From positions 1 through 53,538 of the forward strand of contig NZ_ANMO01000119.1 in NCBI RefSeq assembly GCF_000338295.1: DNA of 53,538 nt, in the 5' to 3' direction. The notes beneath the pieces were generated by a model that saw only the letters and a list, made by a program, of their open reading frames with translations, searched no databases and was not told where the DNA came from. Origin of the DNA: Rhodopirellula europaea 6C. Its GTDB lineage: Bacteria > Planctomycetota > Planctomycetia > Pirellulales > Pirellulaceae. The position numbers and the translations under genes were made by a program. Positions 44,001 to 53,050 of this stretch are shown piece by piece. Position 1 is the first letter of the stretch, and every line of letters starts with the position of its first letter.

Positions 44001-44795
44001 AAGGTATTAGCGACCGGTGATCCCGAAGTCTATTTGGGAGCGGAAGCGACAGAATCAATCGTTCAATCGGCACGACGACCTAAGGTAGCCGTTTTTAGCA
44101 CACACGGTTTTGCTGAACACCGGGACGGTCAGCATCCCCTCGCGACTTGCGGATTGGCTTTTTGTGACGCAAATTCGGCGATCAAGGGGAGCGGGGAAGG
44201 CGTGCTGACCGGGTTGGAAGTATTGGCGGCCGATTATCGAGGAACAGAACTGGTTGTATTGAGCGCGTGCCAAACAGGGCTCGGAACTGCCAACAGCGGC
44301 GAAGGTGTCACCGGATTGCGTTATGCATTCCAACTCGCGGGAGCTCGCAATGTCGCCGCCACGCTTTGGTCCATCCCCGACCGAATCACCGCCGAAATGA
44401 TGACTGACTTCTTCCGGCACTATGCTGCTGGCGAAACGGGAGGGGCCGCACTACGTCACGCACAACTCTCCATCATCGAAAAGCTGGAAGATGCAGGCTA
44501 CTATGCTGCACCACAGCTATGGGCTGCCTTCACCATCGCCGGTCCTCCACCTAAAAATGATTTAGATGAATTGAACTCGGAAGACGTTTCATCCACTCAA
44601 ACCGCAAGTGTTGTTCGCACGTGGCGAAGCGCCGATGGGAAATTTTCGGTGCGGGCGAAGTTCGTTTCTGCGGATGATCAGCACGTTGTCTTGCGAAGAG
44701 AAGACGGAATGCTAAGCAAGGTCCCGCTAATCAAACTGCATTCGGATGATTTGGACGCGATCCGGAAGCTACGCCAAACAGACTCAGCTCGATGA
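41025..44795 (+). CDS. Large secreted propeller-TPR-CHAT protease-like protein with SHD1-like tail
   Basis: The product is about 1256 residues from ATG 41025; TTG 41016 is a possible earlier start. A signal peptide (IALVLVTSLGVCQTVGAQ) leads to WD40-like blades (about 30-370), then a charged linker and TPR-like helices (about 385-640, LPEKALPLYEKALELSE, ATLQLAQLYERLGKDTEAL). The CHAT domain (about 780-1170) has the caspase-like pair: His in VAVFSTHGFAEH near 1026 and Cys in LVVLSACQTGLG near 1081. The last 55 residues (RTWRSADGKFSVRAKFV, REDGMLSKVPL) resemble SHD1. CHAT enzymes cleave partner proteins in signalling or death pathways; an exported one is unusual. Confidence 0.82.
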   Translation: MNDFRIASRIALVLVTSLGVCQTVGAQESKNAKPIILDGGTIAMRHEDGPVAIHLTNNGRAVACEYGAVVNRMRNSQAKAILVVELESGRVINRMPYSESFTASRSACSPDGRYFVVCEKKSAKLFDLETGRLIKSWPWSNPNSFLVASPEGNAFAICDQRDVSVWNFATGEEIVKLPPHPTSVASVSFDQSGTFLLSSCRELTRKWDFQSESATNIPVTHSMRYMAIDPESSNFYGTFVGLMEGGAASYDMQLGRRGLFLREHQAMQIDFESQHLFTVKISGISGDKGPLAVQLRSLSNLDDVKYLPLAPRLRESLQRLNAVFVDDLRLSPDRQYLLIRLDYGRLSQIWRLDENLNDLLIASASHLEHTYVPEPPKKTAKTKEELFQERIDAIQRKVSDLVGRDKTDQAVQEIESLLSAGERRLQRAPRRHQRLLTNCGLAYETPLSLPEKALPLYEKALELSESGNRYDLRWKGLLERISWMQEKLGDRISAAKTLRRVVDHQLKNDRNVHGTTYARLGQLIFDPEVPDAASDGLKWFIKAWHQSTSDAGTLSNETRQIYDQLVTHAKQADIWEPIEDVLIEQVSQHVRYLGLNHPHTAKATLQLAQLYERLGKDTEALRTMDRSQRALKDHVARVLPLMSEQEQSDFLREQFQPAVNAALMMAVRLEQHPDAAKYSCEWILNSKGTATRVLAERTRMAASTKDPQVRAIAKDLAQVRNQISEIGLRSVTALERSSESSGSLVNPQSELDRLRRRESDLSWQLGSAGWTEMRLDPWVTLEQVRKNIADDTVLIELAVVGLRTKIRSANWDRAGRVSKIGIEPADPMVVAWVVPSTGQGSVRLSIVCRDWNQLATPINHFQTVLRGQLVGNGVASSPQYLLTEIASHLSQRLPSEVWNAKKLLISPDHQLWMVPWAALPDEEGRFLIHRHEFQYLLSGRDLLNQASLEPKSAPLVVANPDYGTVANQDAQVVPFAPLPGTAEEARGILPSLKVLATGDPEVYLGAEATESIVQSARRPKVAVFSTHGFAEHRDGQHPLATCGLAFCDANSAIKGSGEGVLTGLEVLAADYRGTELVVLSACQTGLGTANSGEGVTGLRYAFQLAGARNVAATLWSIPDRITAEMMTDFFRHYAAGETGGAALRHAQLSIIEKLEDAGYYAAPQLWAAFTIAGPPPKNDLDELNSEDVSSTQTASVVRTWRSADGKFSVRAKFVSADDQHVVLRREDGMLSKVPLIKLHSDDLDAIRKLRQTDSAR

Positions 44796-45073
44796 ATTTT
44801 GCGGCGGTCGTTTCAGCCAGGACCATTGTTAACAGTGCAACGAGAGTATGTCGCTTGGCAAACAAGGGGGTTTCTCAGTGGGATGGTCTTGGACGTATCA
44901 TGTGCTGGCGGGACTGCATCGCCGGCCATGCGGGAGCAGTTCGTCGACTGAGAGCGTCTCATCGGCCATCCGGACTCAACATTGAAACCGTGTTCAATGT
45001 GGAAAGGCTATGACGCTCTGTAGTCTTCCTCGCCCGCCTCACTGAATACACCAAGCTTTTGTGGGAAGTTGCA

Positions 45074-46066
45074 TTGTTGGAATTGAAGCATCGTGCGATG
45101 GCGTGCGACTTTGTGGTGCTGGTGCCGGACGAGAATCAACGTGTGGGCAATCGGTCGGCCGCTGATGCGGTGCTGCGTCACTTGGAAGCGATTGAAGAGA
45201 TCGAGAATTCGCTGACGGTCTATCGGGGCGACAGCGAAATCGCTCGCGTCAATGCGTTGGCGTATGAAAAGCCTGTTCATTTGAAGCCCGCCACGTTCGA
45301 GCTCCTGCAGAAAGCAAACGCCCTCGCTGAACGCACCCAGGGAGCATTCGACATCACGGCAGGACCTCTCGTGGAGACTTGGGGGTTCACCAAGCGTGAA
45401 GGTCGAAAGCCAAAACCGGACGAGATCGAATCGGCTCGCGCACGCGTTGGTTGGAAGCACCTAATTTTGGATGTTGAAAGTCGCACTGCAAGATTCGCCG
45501 TCGAGGGCATGTCGCTGAACATGGGGGCGATCGGCAAAGGGCACGCGATCGATGTTCTTGCCGCAGCGTTGCGGGCCGAAGGCATGCGTGACTTTCTCGT
45601 CCATGCTGGGCACAGCAGCGTTCTGGCGGCGGGCGATCAACAACCAGTGGCGGAGCCAGAAGAGGATGAGCTTGATGATGACGCAGAACGCCCCAAGGGA
45701 TGGCTGGTTGGCGTCTCTCATCCGACCCGACCGGGGAAACGCATGGGCGGACTTTGGCTTCGCGACGAGGCGTTGTCGACCAGTGGAAGTGGGAAACAGT
45801 TTTTCCATCATCAAGGCAAACGATACGGGCATGTCATTGATCCACGGACGGGGTACCCGGCTGGCCAGTGGCTGTCGTTGACGCTGACGACGACTCACGC
45901 GGTGGACGCGGATGCCCTTTCAACGGCTTTGTTTGTCATGGGAAAAGACGACGCAGAAGCGTATGCTACCGAGCACGGGATCGGATTGATCTTGGTCAGT
46001 GCCGGGAAACGCAAGGAGGAGGTCCTGTTGGACAAGTCGGGCCCCTTGATCTGGCACAACACTTGA
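45074..46066 (+). CDS. FAD:protein FMN transferase (ApbE family)
   Basis: The product is about 330 residues. HRAMACDFVV, QGAFDITAGPLVETWGF, NMGAIGKGHAIDVLA and LVHAGHSSVLAAG are the FAD-binding and metal-binding blocks of ApbE, and THAVDADALSTALFVMG near the end carries the metal Asp. It attaches FMN to Thr/Ser of target proteins, typically NqrC/RnfG-like subunits. No ATG fits. GGGAAG at 45063-45068 is well spaced for TTG 45074 or 45077; TTG 45059 is also open. An acidic insert (EPEEDELDDDAE) near 195 is unusual. No signal peptide is seen, so it may act in the cytoplasm. No target gene is in the window. Confidence 0.85.
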   Translation: MLELKHRAMACDFVVLVPDENQRVGNRSAADAVLRHLEAIEEIENSLTVYRGDSEIARVNALAYEKPVHLKPATFELLQKANALAERTQGAFDITAGPLVETWGFTKREGRKPKPDEIESARARVGWKHLILDVESRTARFAVEGMSLNMGAIGKGHAIDVLAAALRAEGMRDFLVHAGHSSVLAAGDQQPVAEPEEDELDDDAERPKGWLVGVSHPTRPGKRMGGLWLRDEALSTSGSGKQFFHHQGKRYGHVIDPRTGYPAGQWLSLTLTTTHAVDADALSTALFVMGKDDAEAYATEHGIGLILVSAGKRKEEVLLDKSGPLIWHNT

Positions 46067-46265
46067 GCACCCCCGGGATTCATTCGGGTGGGAATTTCCC
46101 GTGGCCAGCGTTTGATGCTTCGGGCTGGTTCGGCGCTCAGTGAAAAGGCGTCGCGTTTCATTGCGATGACACTGATACGTTGTTCGCACCGGCGCCCGAA
46201 TCGAAATCACGCCACAAAATCGTTGACACTTCCTACGTCTGCTTTGTTTTCGCTGATACGTCTTC

Positions 46266-46787
46266 ATGTCTGATTCTTCAACCAACAGCAACGCGACAAC
46301 CGTTCCTGAGCCTGATAGCAATCAGGCAGTCCATGAGCCACCGCGGTCGATCGCGCCGACACCCCAGCTTTCCACCCGCGGGTTGTTCATTGCTCTCGCG
46401 ACGGTTTGTTTTGTCCCGCTGTTTGGGCTCAGTATTTACGCGGTGATCTTTGGAAAGGCGAGCGAGCATGAATTGCCAGTCGAGATCCTGATCGACCGAC
46501 GTCCGCTGATGACCGTCGAGGGCAACTCGCAGTTGATGGACGATGTGGTTGTCGTCACCAACGAAGCTGATTTCGAGATCCCCAATATCACGATGAACCT
46601 GAATGGACAGTACTTTCTGTACCAGGACAAACCGCTCGCGGTGGGAGAAACGTTGGTGCTGCGTCAGGCGGCTTTTGCGACCAAGAGCAGCCAGTTTTGG
46701 GTACCAGGACGCTATCCGATCACAGAAATTACCGTAACTGGGAAGTTGCCCACTGGTGCAAGAGGCGTGAAAGAGGTGCAATTCTGA
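46266..46787 (+). CDS. Single-pass membrane hypothetical protein
   Basis: The product is 173 residues. A Ser/Asn/Pro-rich cytoplasmic N-terminus (about 1-37) precedes one membrane helix (LFIALATVCFVPLFGLSIYAV, about 40-60). The C-terminal domain (about 65-173) is beta-rich and probably periplasmic, with PNITMNLNGQYFLYQ and PGRYPITEITVTGKLP. I do not recognise the family. It lies only 31 bp before speA on the same strand and may be co-transcribed with it. Confidence 0.65.
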   Translation: MSDSSTNSNATTVPEPDSNQAVHEPPRSIAPTPQLSTRGLFIALATVCFVPLFGLSIYAVIFGKASEHELPVEILIDRRPLMTVEGNSQLMDDVVVVTNEADFEIPNITMNLNGQYFLYQDKPLAVGETLVLRQAAFATKSSQFWVPGRYPITEITVTGKLPTGARGVKEVQF

Positions 46788-46818
46788 ATCTGACGTTTCA
46801 AACGCAAACCTCTTTCAC

Positions 46819-48837
46819 ATGGAATTCTGGGTGAGCTCGGTTTTGGATCCCAAATGGACTCGCAGCGACGCGTCCGATATTTACGACATCGACCGCTGGG
46901 GCGCTGGATACTTTTCGATCTCTGACGCCGGCACAGTGCTGGTTTCACCCGATCGGGATCCGTCCCAAAGCATCGACTTGAAAGAGTTGGTTGACCGTTT
47001 AGGGCAGCGGAACCTGGACCTTCCGATTCTGCTGCGTTTCAACGGGATTTTGCGTGATCGACTGCGCGAGCTCGATCGTTGTTTCAAAAACGCGATTCAT
47101 GATCACAAGTATCAAAGCCGCTATCGCTGCGTCTTTCCAATCAAAGTCAACCAGCAACGCGAAGTGGTCCAGCAGATTGTCAGCGAAGGCGCCCGGTTGG
47201 GGTTTGGCATCGAAGCGGGGAGCAAGCCGGAGTTGGTTGCTGCCGTGGCGATGGGCGATTCCAACGTGCCGGTCGTTTGCAACGGATTTAAAGACGAAGA
47301 ATTCATTCGGTTGGCATTGCTCGCACAGCGATTGGGCCGAAACGTTCTGCCCGTCGTCGAAAAGGTCAGTGAGCTGGATTTGATTTTGGACGTCGCGAAG
47401 GACATCGGCGTGCGTCCGACGATCGGGATGCGAGTCAAACTGGCGACTCGCGGAAGTGGACGCTGGCAAGCGAGCGGTGGATACCGCAGCAAGTTCGGTC
47501 TCACCGTCGCCGAACTGTTGGCTCAATTGGATCGTTTGATCGCGATGGACATGGGCGATTGCCTTCAGTTGCTGCACTTTCATGTCGGCAGTCAGATCGG
47601 AAACATTCGTCAGCTCAAATCGGCCATCTTGGAAGCAGCTCGAATCTATGTCGACTTGGTTCGCCGAGGTGCCGGAATGCGTTACCTCGACGTGGGCGGT
47701 GGACTCGGAGTCGACTATGACGGTTCGCGCAGCGACAGCGAATCGAGCATGAACTACACGATGCAGGAATACGCCAACGACGTCGTTTACCACACTCAAA
47801 CGGTGTGCGACGAAGCGGGTGTCCCGCACCCGGAATTGATTTCGGAATCAGGTCGCGCCGTCGCTGCTCACCACAGCGTGTTGGTGATGGAAACATTGGG
47901 AGTGACATCTCAAGGCGTTGCCAACTTGCCGGCATGGGCCAAAGTCGAAGGCGAACCGGTCTCGCCCGATCACGGCGGGATCGAAATGGATTCCGTGGGC
48001 GCGATCGAAACTTCTGAAATGGAAGGTCCACCGGAATCGTACGAGCAACCGGTGCATGACTTGTGGGTGGGCTACGTCAACATGACGCAGGCCAACATGA
48101 TGGAAACATTTCACGATGCGCAGGTGGCACTGGATTTGTGCATGAACCTGTTCAGCGGTGGCTACTTGCCATTGGAACAACGCGTCGCGGCGGAGAATTT
48201 GTACTTTGCGATTTGCCACCGAGTCCGTGAGTTGGCGGAATCGATGAAGGATCGTCCCGATGATTTGAAGCATCTCGATCGGATGTTGTCAGACATCTAC
48301 TTCGCGAATTTTTCGTTGTTTCAATCGATGCCTGATTCCTGGGCGATTGACCAGTTGTTCCCGATCATGCCGATCCATCGTTTGCTGGAGAAGCCAACGC
48401 GGCACGCTGTTTTAGGCGATATCACATGCGACAGCGATGGCAAGGTCGACGCGTTTGTATGCGGCGGCGGACGTCAACGGACTCTGATGCTTCATCCGCT
48501 GAAGTCCGGTGAACCGTATCAGTTGGCGGTCTTCATGGTCGGTGCTTACCAGGAGATCTTGGGTGATTTGCACAACCTGTTTGGTGACACGCATGCCGTG
48601 CACGTGGACATCGAAGATGGCGTGACCAAAGTCCGTTCGATCGTCAAAGGCGACACGGTCTCAGAAGTGTTGGGTTACGTCCAATACGAAGATCGAGAGT
48701 TGATCGAGAACCTGCAAGAGTCGGTGGAATCCGCGATTGGAAACGGGCACATCGATCATCAACAAGCAGGCGAGACGGTTGCGGCGTACGAACGCGCACT
48801 CAGTGGCTACACGTATTTGTCGACGCGGACGAAATAG
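46819..48837 (+). CDS. speA: Biosynthetic arginine decarboxylase
   Basis: The 672-residue product has the length of SpeA. The PLP-binding Lys lies in CVFPIKVNQQREVV near residue 109. The alanine-racemase-like barrel has LLHFHVGSQIGNIRQ and YLDVGGGLGVDYDG. The C-terminal beta domain has the QSMPDSWAIDQLFPIMPIH segment. It converts arginine to agmatine and CO2, the first step of the agmatine route to putrescine. The next gene encodes a GNAT-nitrilase fusion, whose nitrilase half belongs to the superfamily that includes N-carbamoylputrescine amidase. No agmatine deiminase is in the window. Confidence 0.95.
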   Translation: MEFWVSSVLDPKWTRSDASDIYDIDRWGAGYFSISDAGTVLVSPDRDPSQSIDLKELVDRLGQRNLDLPILLRFNGILRDRLRELDRCFKNAIHDHKYQSRYRCVFPIKVNQQREVVQQIVSEGARLGFGIEAGSKPELVAAVAMGDSNVPVVCNGFKDEEFIRLALLAQRLGRNVLPVVEKVSELDLILDVAKDIGVRPTIGMRVKLATRGSGRWQASGGYRSKFGLTVAELLAQLDRLIAMDMGDCLQLLHFHVGSQIGNIRQLKSAILEAARIYVDLVRRGAGMRYLDVGGGLGVDYDGSRSDSESSMNYTMQEYANDVVYHTQTVCDEAGVPHPELISESGRAVAAHHSVLVMETLGVTSQGVANLPAWAKVEGEPVSPDHGGIEMDSVGAIETSEMEGPPESYEQPVHDLWVGYVNMTQANMMETFHDAQVALDLCMNLFSGGYLPLEQRVAAENLYFAICHRVRELAESMKDRPDDLKHLDRMLSDIYFANFSLFQSMPDSWAIDQLFPIMPIHRLLEKPTRHAVLGDITCDSDGKVDAFVCGGGRQRTLMLHPLKSGEPYQLAVFMVGAYQEILGDLHNLFGDTHAVHVDIEDGVTKVRSIVKGDTVSEVLGYVQYEDRELIENLQESVESAIGNGHIDHQQAGETVAAYERALSGYTYLSTRTK

Positions 48838-48926
48838 TTCGTGGATCTGCTGTGGTTCCGTGGCAGGACAATTGCACGGTTCGTTGTTGAGTCGTTATCT
48901 CCTCTTCGGTTCTTTGACTGGCCTTT

Positions 48927-50492
48927 ATGTCGACACCCACACCTGACTTTGATGTTTCCAATTTTGAACGTGAGCTGATTCTTCGGAACATGCGCATCGA
49001 GGACTATGACTCGATGGTTGCCATGCAAAAGGCGTGCTTCCCAGACATGCAACCATGGACGAAGGAGCAGGTCGAAAGCCAGTTGGCACATTTTCCAGAA
49101 GGGCAGATCGTCATCGAGTGTGACGGCAAGCTGGTCGCCAGCAGCAGTAGCTTGCTGTTGCACTACGACGATGACCTGGAATGGCACGATTACAAGAAGA
49201 TCGCCGACAGCGGTTTCATTCGAAACCATCAGCCGACCGGCGACACGTTGTATGGCATCGAGATCATGGTGCATTCCGATTTTCGCGGGATGCGACTGTC
49301 TCGGCGACTTTACGATGCTCGAAAAGAGCTTTGTCGTTCGCGAAACATCGAGCAGATGATCGTCGGCGGCCGTATTCCCGGCTATCACTTGCACGCGGAG
49401 GAGATGAAGGCGTCCGAGTATATCGACCGCGTCATCGATAAAACGTTCTTTGATCCAGTTCTGACAGCTCAAATTGCGAACGGTTTTTCGCTGCAAGGTT
49501 TGATCCCAAACTACTTGCCGACTGATTTGCAAAGCTGCGGTTACGCGACGTTCTTGGAATGGAGGAACCTGGATTATGTCTCGGCTGGAAAACGGCGGTT
49601 CCGCCGGACGGTTCGGCCGGTGCGAATTGGCTCCGTTCAGTACCAAATGCGAGCGGTGAAGGACTTTGAAGAGTTCGCTCAGCAGGCTCGCTATTTCGTG
49701 GATGTGGCCGGCGACTACAAATGTGACTTTCTGTTGTTCCCAGAATTATTCACCACGCAGTTGCTTTCCTTTTTGCCGAACGAACGGCCGGGACAAGCCG
49801 CTCGAACGTTGGCTGAGTACACGCCGCAGTATTTGGAGTTGTTCAGTCACTTGGCGGTGAAATTCGACACCAACATTGTCGGTGGTTCGCACTTCGTGAT
49901 CGAAGACGAAAAACTATACAACGTCGCATTCTTGTTCCACCGGGACGGCAGAATCGACAAGCAGTATAAGCTGCACATCACGCCGAGCGAACGTAAATGG
50001 TGGGGCGTCGCAGGCGGCCCTGGGATCGAAGTCCTTCAAACGGACTGCGGGCCGATCTGCATCCAGGTTTGCTATGACATTGAGTTTCCTGAACTCTCGC
50101 GTCTCGCGGTGGAGAAGGGAGCCCAGATCATTTTCGTGCCATTCAACACCGACAACCGACATGGCTACATGCGAGTTCGCACCTGCGCCGCTGCCCGTTG
50201 CGTCGAAAATCACGTGTATGTCGCGATCGCCGGTTGCACGGGCAATCTGCCGTTCTGCGAGAACGCGGACATCCACTACGCTCAATCAGCCGTGCTGACG
50301 CCGTTGGATGTGACGTTCGCTCGTGAAGGGATTGGGGCGGAGGCCAACCCAAATATCGAGACCGTTGTGATCTACGACGTCGATCTTGAGTTGCTGCGTC
50401 GACATCGTGAACAAGGCAGCGTTCAAAATTGGAACGATCGACGCCTGGACTTGTATCGTCTGACTGAGACGAAAACCGACTCGGGCGAGTAG
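48927..50492 (+). CDS. GNAT acetyltransferase fused to carbon-nitrogen hydrolase
   Basis: The product is 521 residues. The GNAT half (about 17-215) has [15 protein letters not shown] and the acetyl-CoA segment [17 protein letters not shown]. The nitrilase half (about 228-505) has the Glu-Lys-Cys triad: FPELF near 271, YKLHITPSE near 346 and [10 protein letters not shown] near 381. Such fusions occur in several phyla as bifunctional acetyltransferase/amidohydrolases with unknown substrates. It lies 89 bp after speA on the same strand, which hints at a polyamine or agmatine-derived substrate. A perfect 15-bp hairpin follows the stop. Confidence 0.88.
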   Translation: MSTPTPDFDVSNFERELILRNMRIEDYDSMVAMQKACFPDMQPWTKEQVESQLAHFPEGQIVIECDGKLVASSSSLLLHYDDDLEWHDYKKIADSGFIRNHQPTGDTLYGIEIMVHSDFRGMRLSRRLYDARKELCRSRNIEQMIVGGRIPGYHLHAEEMKASEYIDRVIDKTFFDPVLTAQIANGFSLQGLIPNYLPTDLQSCGYATFLEWRNLDYVSAGKRRFRRTVRPVRIGSVQYQMRAVKDFEEFAQQARYFVDVAGDYKCDFLLFPELFTTQLLSFLPNERPGQAARTLAEYTPQYLELFSHLAVKFDTNIVGGSHFVIEDEKLYNVAFLFHRDGRIDKQYKLHITPSERKWWGVAGGPGIEVLQTDCGPICIQVCYDIEFPELSRLAVEKGAQIIFVPFNTDNRHGYMRVRTCAAARCVENHVYVAIAGCTGNLPFCENADIHYAQSAVLTPLDVTFAREGIGAEANPNIETVVIYDVDLELLRRHREQGSVQNWNDRRLDLYRLTETKTDSGE

Positions 50493-50535
50493 CCGGGATG
50501 AGCTTCTTTGAAACAGCTCGCGGTATTCATGAAGA

Positions 50536-50569
50536 AAGAGCGTGTGCGAAATGATTCGCACACGCTCTT
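50536..50569. terminator. Perfect 15-bp hairpin between convergent genes
   Basis: aagagcgtgtgcgaa (50536-50550) pairs without mismatch with 50555-50569 around loop atga. It is 44 bp after the GNAT-nitrilase stop and 70 bp before the stop of the leftward exported protein. It can serve both strands. A loose T-rich stretch follows on the plus strand. Confidence 0.8.
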
Positions 50570-50639
50570 GATCGTTTGATTGTTTTGTCCGATGTGATTC
50601 AGGTTGTCTCGATGATGAATCGCGTCGGCGTTGTTGGCT

Positions 50640-51353
50640 CTAGTAGAGCAGCAACTCGAAGCCGGCCTTCAGCACGACCGCATCATCGAAGCCCATGTTG
50701 GCTCCATCCCAAGTTGCGTAATCGCTGAGGTAGTCGATTCCGAGAACGGTTCGACCAGGGATTCCGCACACGGTGATGTCATGTTTGACGTCAACACCGA
50801 ACGTCGTGGTGAACTTGTTGTTCGTTCCGGTGGTCACACCATCGTTGCCAACGTACTTGCCATCGAGATCATACAGCCCCAAACGCAAGTCGACCCAAAC
50901 TGGACGACGACCGAACACTGTTTCCCAACCAGCGACGACCAGGGCACCGCGATACGAGTTGTCCAGCTCGTTGTCGCCAATCTCTTGTTTCCATTCCATT
51001 TGGCTGTAACCAGTACCGGCGGACAGATCGTGAACGCCGAATGTCCACGTGTCACGCATGATCGCATCGAAGCCATACATTTCTGTGTTGTCAGAAACGG
51101 CGTAGGTGAAATTGCCTTCCACGCTGGTTCGATAGCCCTCAAAGCGATGGTGTCCGCGAATGTCGGTCAGGAAGCCAACGGAATCGCCTGAGTCGCCTTG
51201 GTAGGTGGGCAACAATGGAGCCCAGATCGCTTTGCGACTGGTCAGCTCGGTACCGTCGACAGCCTGGGCCGAGGATGCCGACCAGGTCACCGATGCGAAG
51301 CCGAGCACGGCCACCGCAATCATCAAAATGGAATCAAATCGTTTCTTTGTCAT
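50640..51353 (-). CDS. Exported beta-barrel-like protein
   Basis: The 237-residue product starts at ATG 51353, which opens a signal peptide (MTKKRFDSILMIAVAVLGFA) cleaved near AQA/VD. The mature part alternates polar and aromatic residues in strand-like runs (RTSVEGNFTYAVSDNTEMYG, TWTFGVHDLSAGTGYSQMEW) and ends in hydrophobic FELLLY, a pattern seen in outer-membrane barrels with about eight strands. The family is not recognised. In-frame ATG 51470 would add 39 residues without a signal and is rejected. Confidence 0.65.
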   Translation of the reverse strand: MTKKRFDSILMIAVAVLGFASVTWSASSAQAVDGTELTSRKAIWAPLLPTYQGDSGDSVGFLTDIRGHHRFEGYRTSVEGNFTYAVSDNTEMYGFDAIMRDTWTFGVHDLSAGTGYSQMEWKQEIGDNELDNSYRGALVVAGWETVFGRRPVWVDLRLGLYDLDGKYVGNDGVTTGTNNKFTTTFGVDVKHDITVCGIPGRTVLGIDYLSDYATWDGANMGFDDAVVLKAGFELLLY

Positions 51354-51568
51354 CGCGTCGCTCAGATTGGCATTGGGAGGATGCACAGGAACGAACATGC
51401 CGTGGCTTGTCCGATATGACGCGAGGACCGCCTCACGCGTCTGTCTGAGTTGACTTCGGCTGGGATCCATTGGACGCGACCAGAAAGTTTGAAGAATGGT
51501 CTCAAGTCCTGATCAGAAGTCGACGCGTGACCCGTTTGTCGAAATCACAACGACGGATGCATTTTTCC

Positions 51569-52963
51569 TCAAGTCGCGGAAACGATGACCGCTGTCGCCG
51601 ATCCGTGAGAGGTATGCGACAGGGCAATCACGTGAGGTCGCTTGAGCGGCACCGATTTCTCAACGATATTCAGCGTGTCTGGACAATCCGACGCGTGTGC
51701 GACGGGCGGTGCCGTGCCTTGCTGAGCCGCAACCACCGCGGCGGTCAGTCCCAGCATTCCTGTCGCTGCACCGGTGTGACCCAACAACCCAATCGGCAGA
51801 GTCACCGGAATACCCGGCAGAGCTTTCGCAATCGCTTCGGCTTCTTGAGCATCAATGACCGGGTCACCCATCCCGTGGCCGACGACCAATCCGATGTCAT
51901 CGGCGGTCAGTCCAGCGTCAGACAATGCGCCCGCGATAGCGGCTTCGATGGCGGCGGCCGAACCCCGACCAGCATTCTCTTCGGACGAACTGGTGAATCT
52001 GCCCTCCGCGAAAGCGGCTGAGGGGACGAATCGCGATGCCATTCCCACAACCTTCGCGATTGGTTTGCGGTTTCCCTGTTCAGCGGATTCGGCGGTTTCC
52101 AAAATGACACAAGCCGCTCCTTCGCCACGCACGATTCCCTTGGCGTCTTTCGCGTGAGGTCGGCTGCTTCGTTCCACTTGTTCCGACGCACCGGTGAGTG
52201 GCTGATCTTCAGTGAACATGGTTCGCGTCGTATTCATTCGCGAACCGGCCGCCGCGGCGACCATGATGTCCGCGATTCCACGTCGCAGGTAACCACACGC
52301 TTCCAATACCGCATTGGGGCCGGACACATCGCCGACCGTCAGAGTGTTGTTGGGTCCGTGAGAATTGACCGCAATGCCCACATGACACGCGGGCATGTTG
52401 GGAAGGTATTTCAGCATCCACAGCGGAGTGATCGAACGCATCGCAGCGTTGCCAAACTTCGATCGATCGATTTCGTTGTCTTCGGTTTTGCAAGCGGCAA
52501 AGGCATCCGCCAATTCTTCGGGATCGCCGTACAACATTTCGCTGCCAAAGACGGTACCGATCCGATCGACCACGATGCGACCGGAAATTTTGGCTTGGTC
52601 AGCAGGCTCGGCTGGCAACAGCGATGACAGTCCAGCATCCTCAATTGCCATTTGCGAAGCTGCGAACGATGTTTGAATTTCGCGACACATCACCTTCAAA
52701 GCTTTTCGCGGTTTGACGAAGAGCTTCGGATCAAAGCCGGTGATCGGTGCTCCGATTTCCACTGGCGACTCTTGCGTTGTATCGCCCTCGGATCCCTGAA
52801 CAAACTTGTATCGTGCCGTCGCGTTTCGATCGCCAACGGTGGAGTCGACCAGTTCGATGACGCCACTGGCCGCGTTCAGCAGAGATTCCGTGAAGGCTTC
52901 CCGCCCCAAGCCGATTGATGAGACCACGCCGACGCCGGTGATCACGATGTCACTGCGGTTCAT
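51569..52963 (-). CDS. Ketosynthase-family (FabF-like) protein without the catalytic Cys
   Basis: The 464-residue product has the thiolase-fold start IVITGVGVVSSIGLG and the late motifs VVGHGMGDPVID and LLGHTGAATG, which keep the two active-site His regions of beta-ketoacyl-ACP synthases. The nucleophile region reads TVGDVSGPNAVLEA where active enzymes have TACASG. The Cys position is Asp212 (or Gly211). Such homologues act as chain-length factors or decarboxylating partners rather than condensing enzymes. No ACP, ketoreductase or active ketosynthase is adjacent here. ATG 52963 places the family start directly at the N-terminus. Confidence 0.82.
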   Translation of the reverse strand: MNRSDIVITGVGVVSSIGLGREAFTESLLNAASGVIELVDSTVGDRNATARYKFVQGSEGDTTQESPVEIGAPITGFDPKLFVKPRKALKVMCREIQTSFAASQMAIEDAGLSSLLPAEPADQAKISGRIVVDRIGTVFGSEMLYGDPEELADAFAACKTEDNEIDRSKFGNAAMRSITPLWMLKYLPNMPACHVGIAVNSHGPNNTLTVGDVSGPNAVLEACGYLRRGIADIMVAAAAGSRMNTTRTMFTEDQPLTGASEQVERSSRPHAKDAKGIVRGEGAACVILETAESAEQGNRKPIAKVVGMASRFVPSAAFAEGRFTSSSEENAGRGSAAAIEAAIAGALSDAGLTADDIGLVVGHGMGDPVIDAQEAEAIAKALPGIPVTLPIGLLGHTGAATGMLGLTAAVVAAQQGTAPPVAHASDCPDTLNIVEKSVPLKRPHVIALSHTSHGSATAVIVSAT

Positions 52964-53050
52964 GAAAGAAATCGGTCAAAACAAGAGAAACGGGACAAGC
53001 GGGTGGCAGCAGTATGATCCGAGCGATGGAGTGAAACCAGACCGTGCCTG

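Noticed and set aside
44792-45013. 73-codon frame overlapping the CHAT stop codon by ATGA
   Set aside because: The overlap is attractive but the product has no domain, signal or balanced composition, and no ribosome-binding support.
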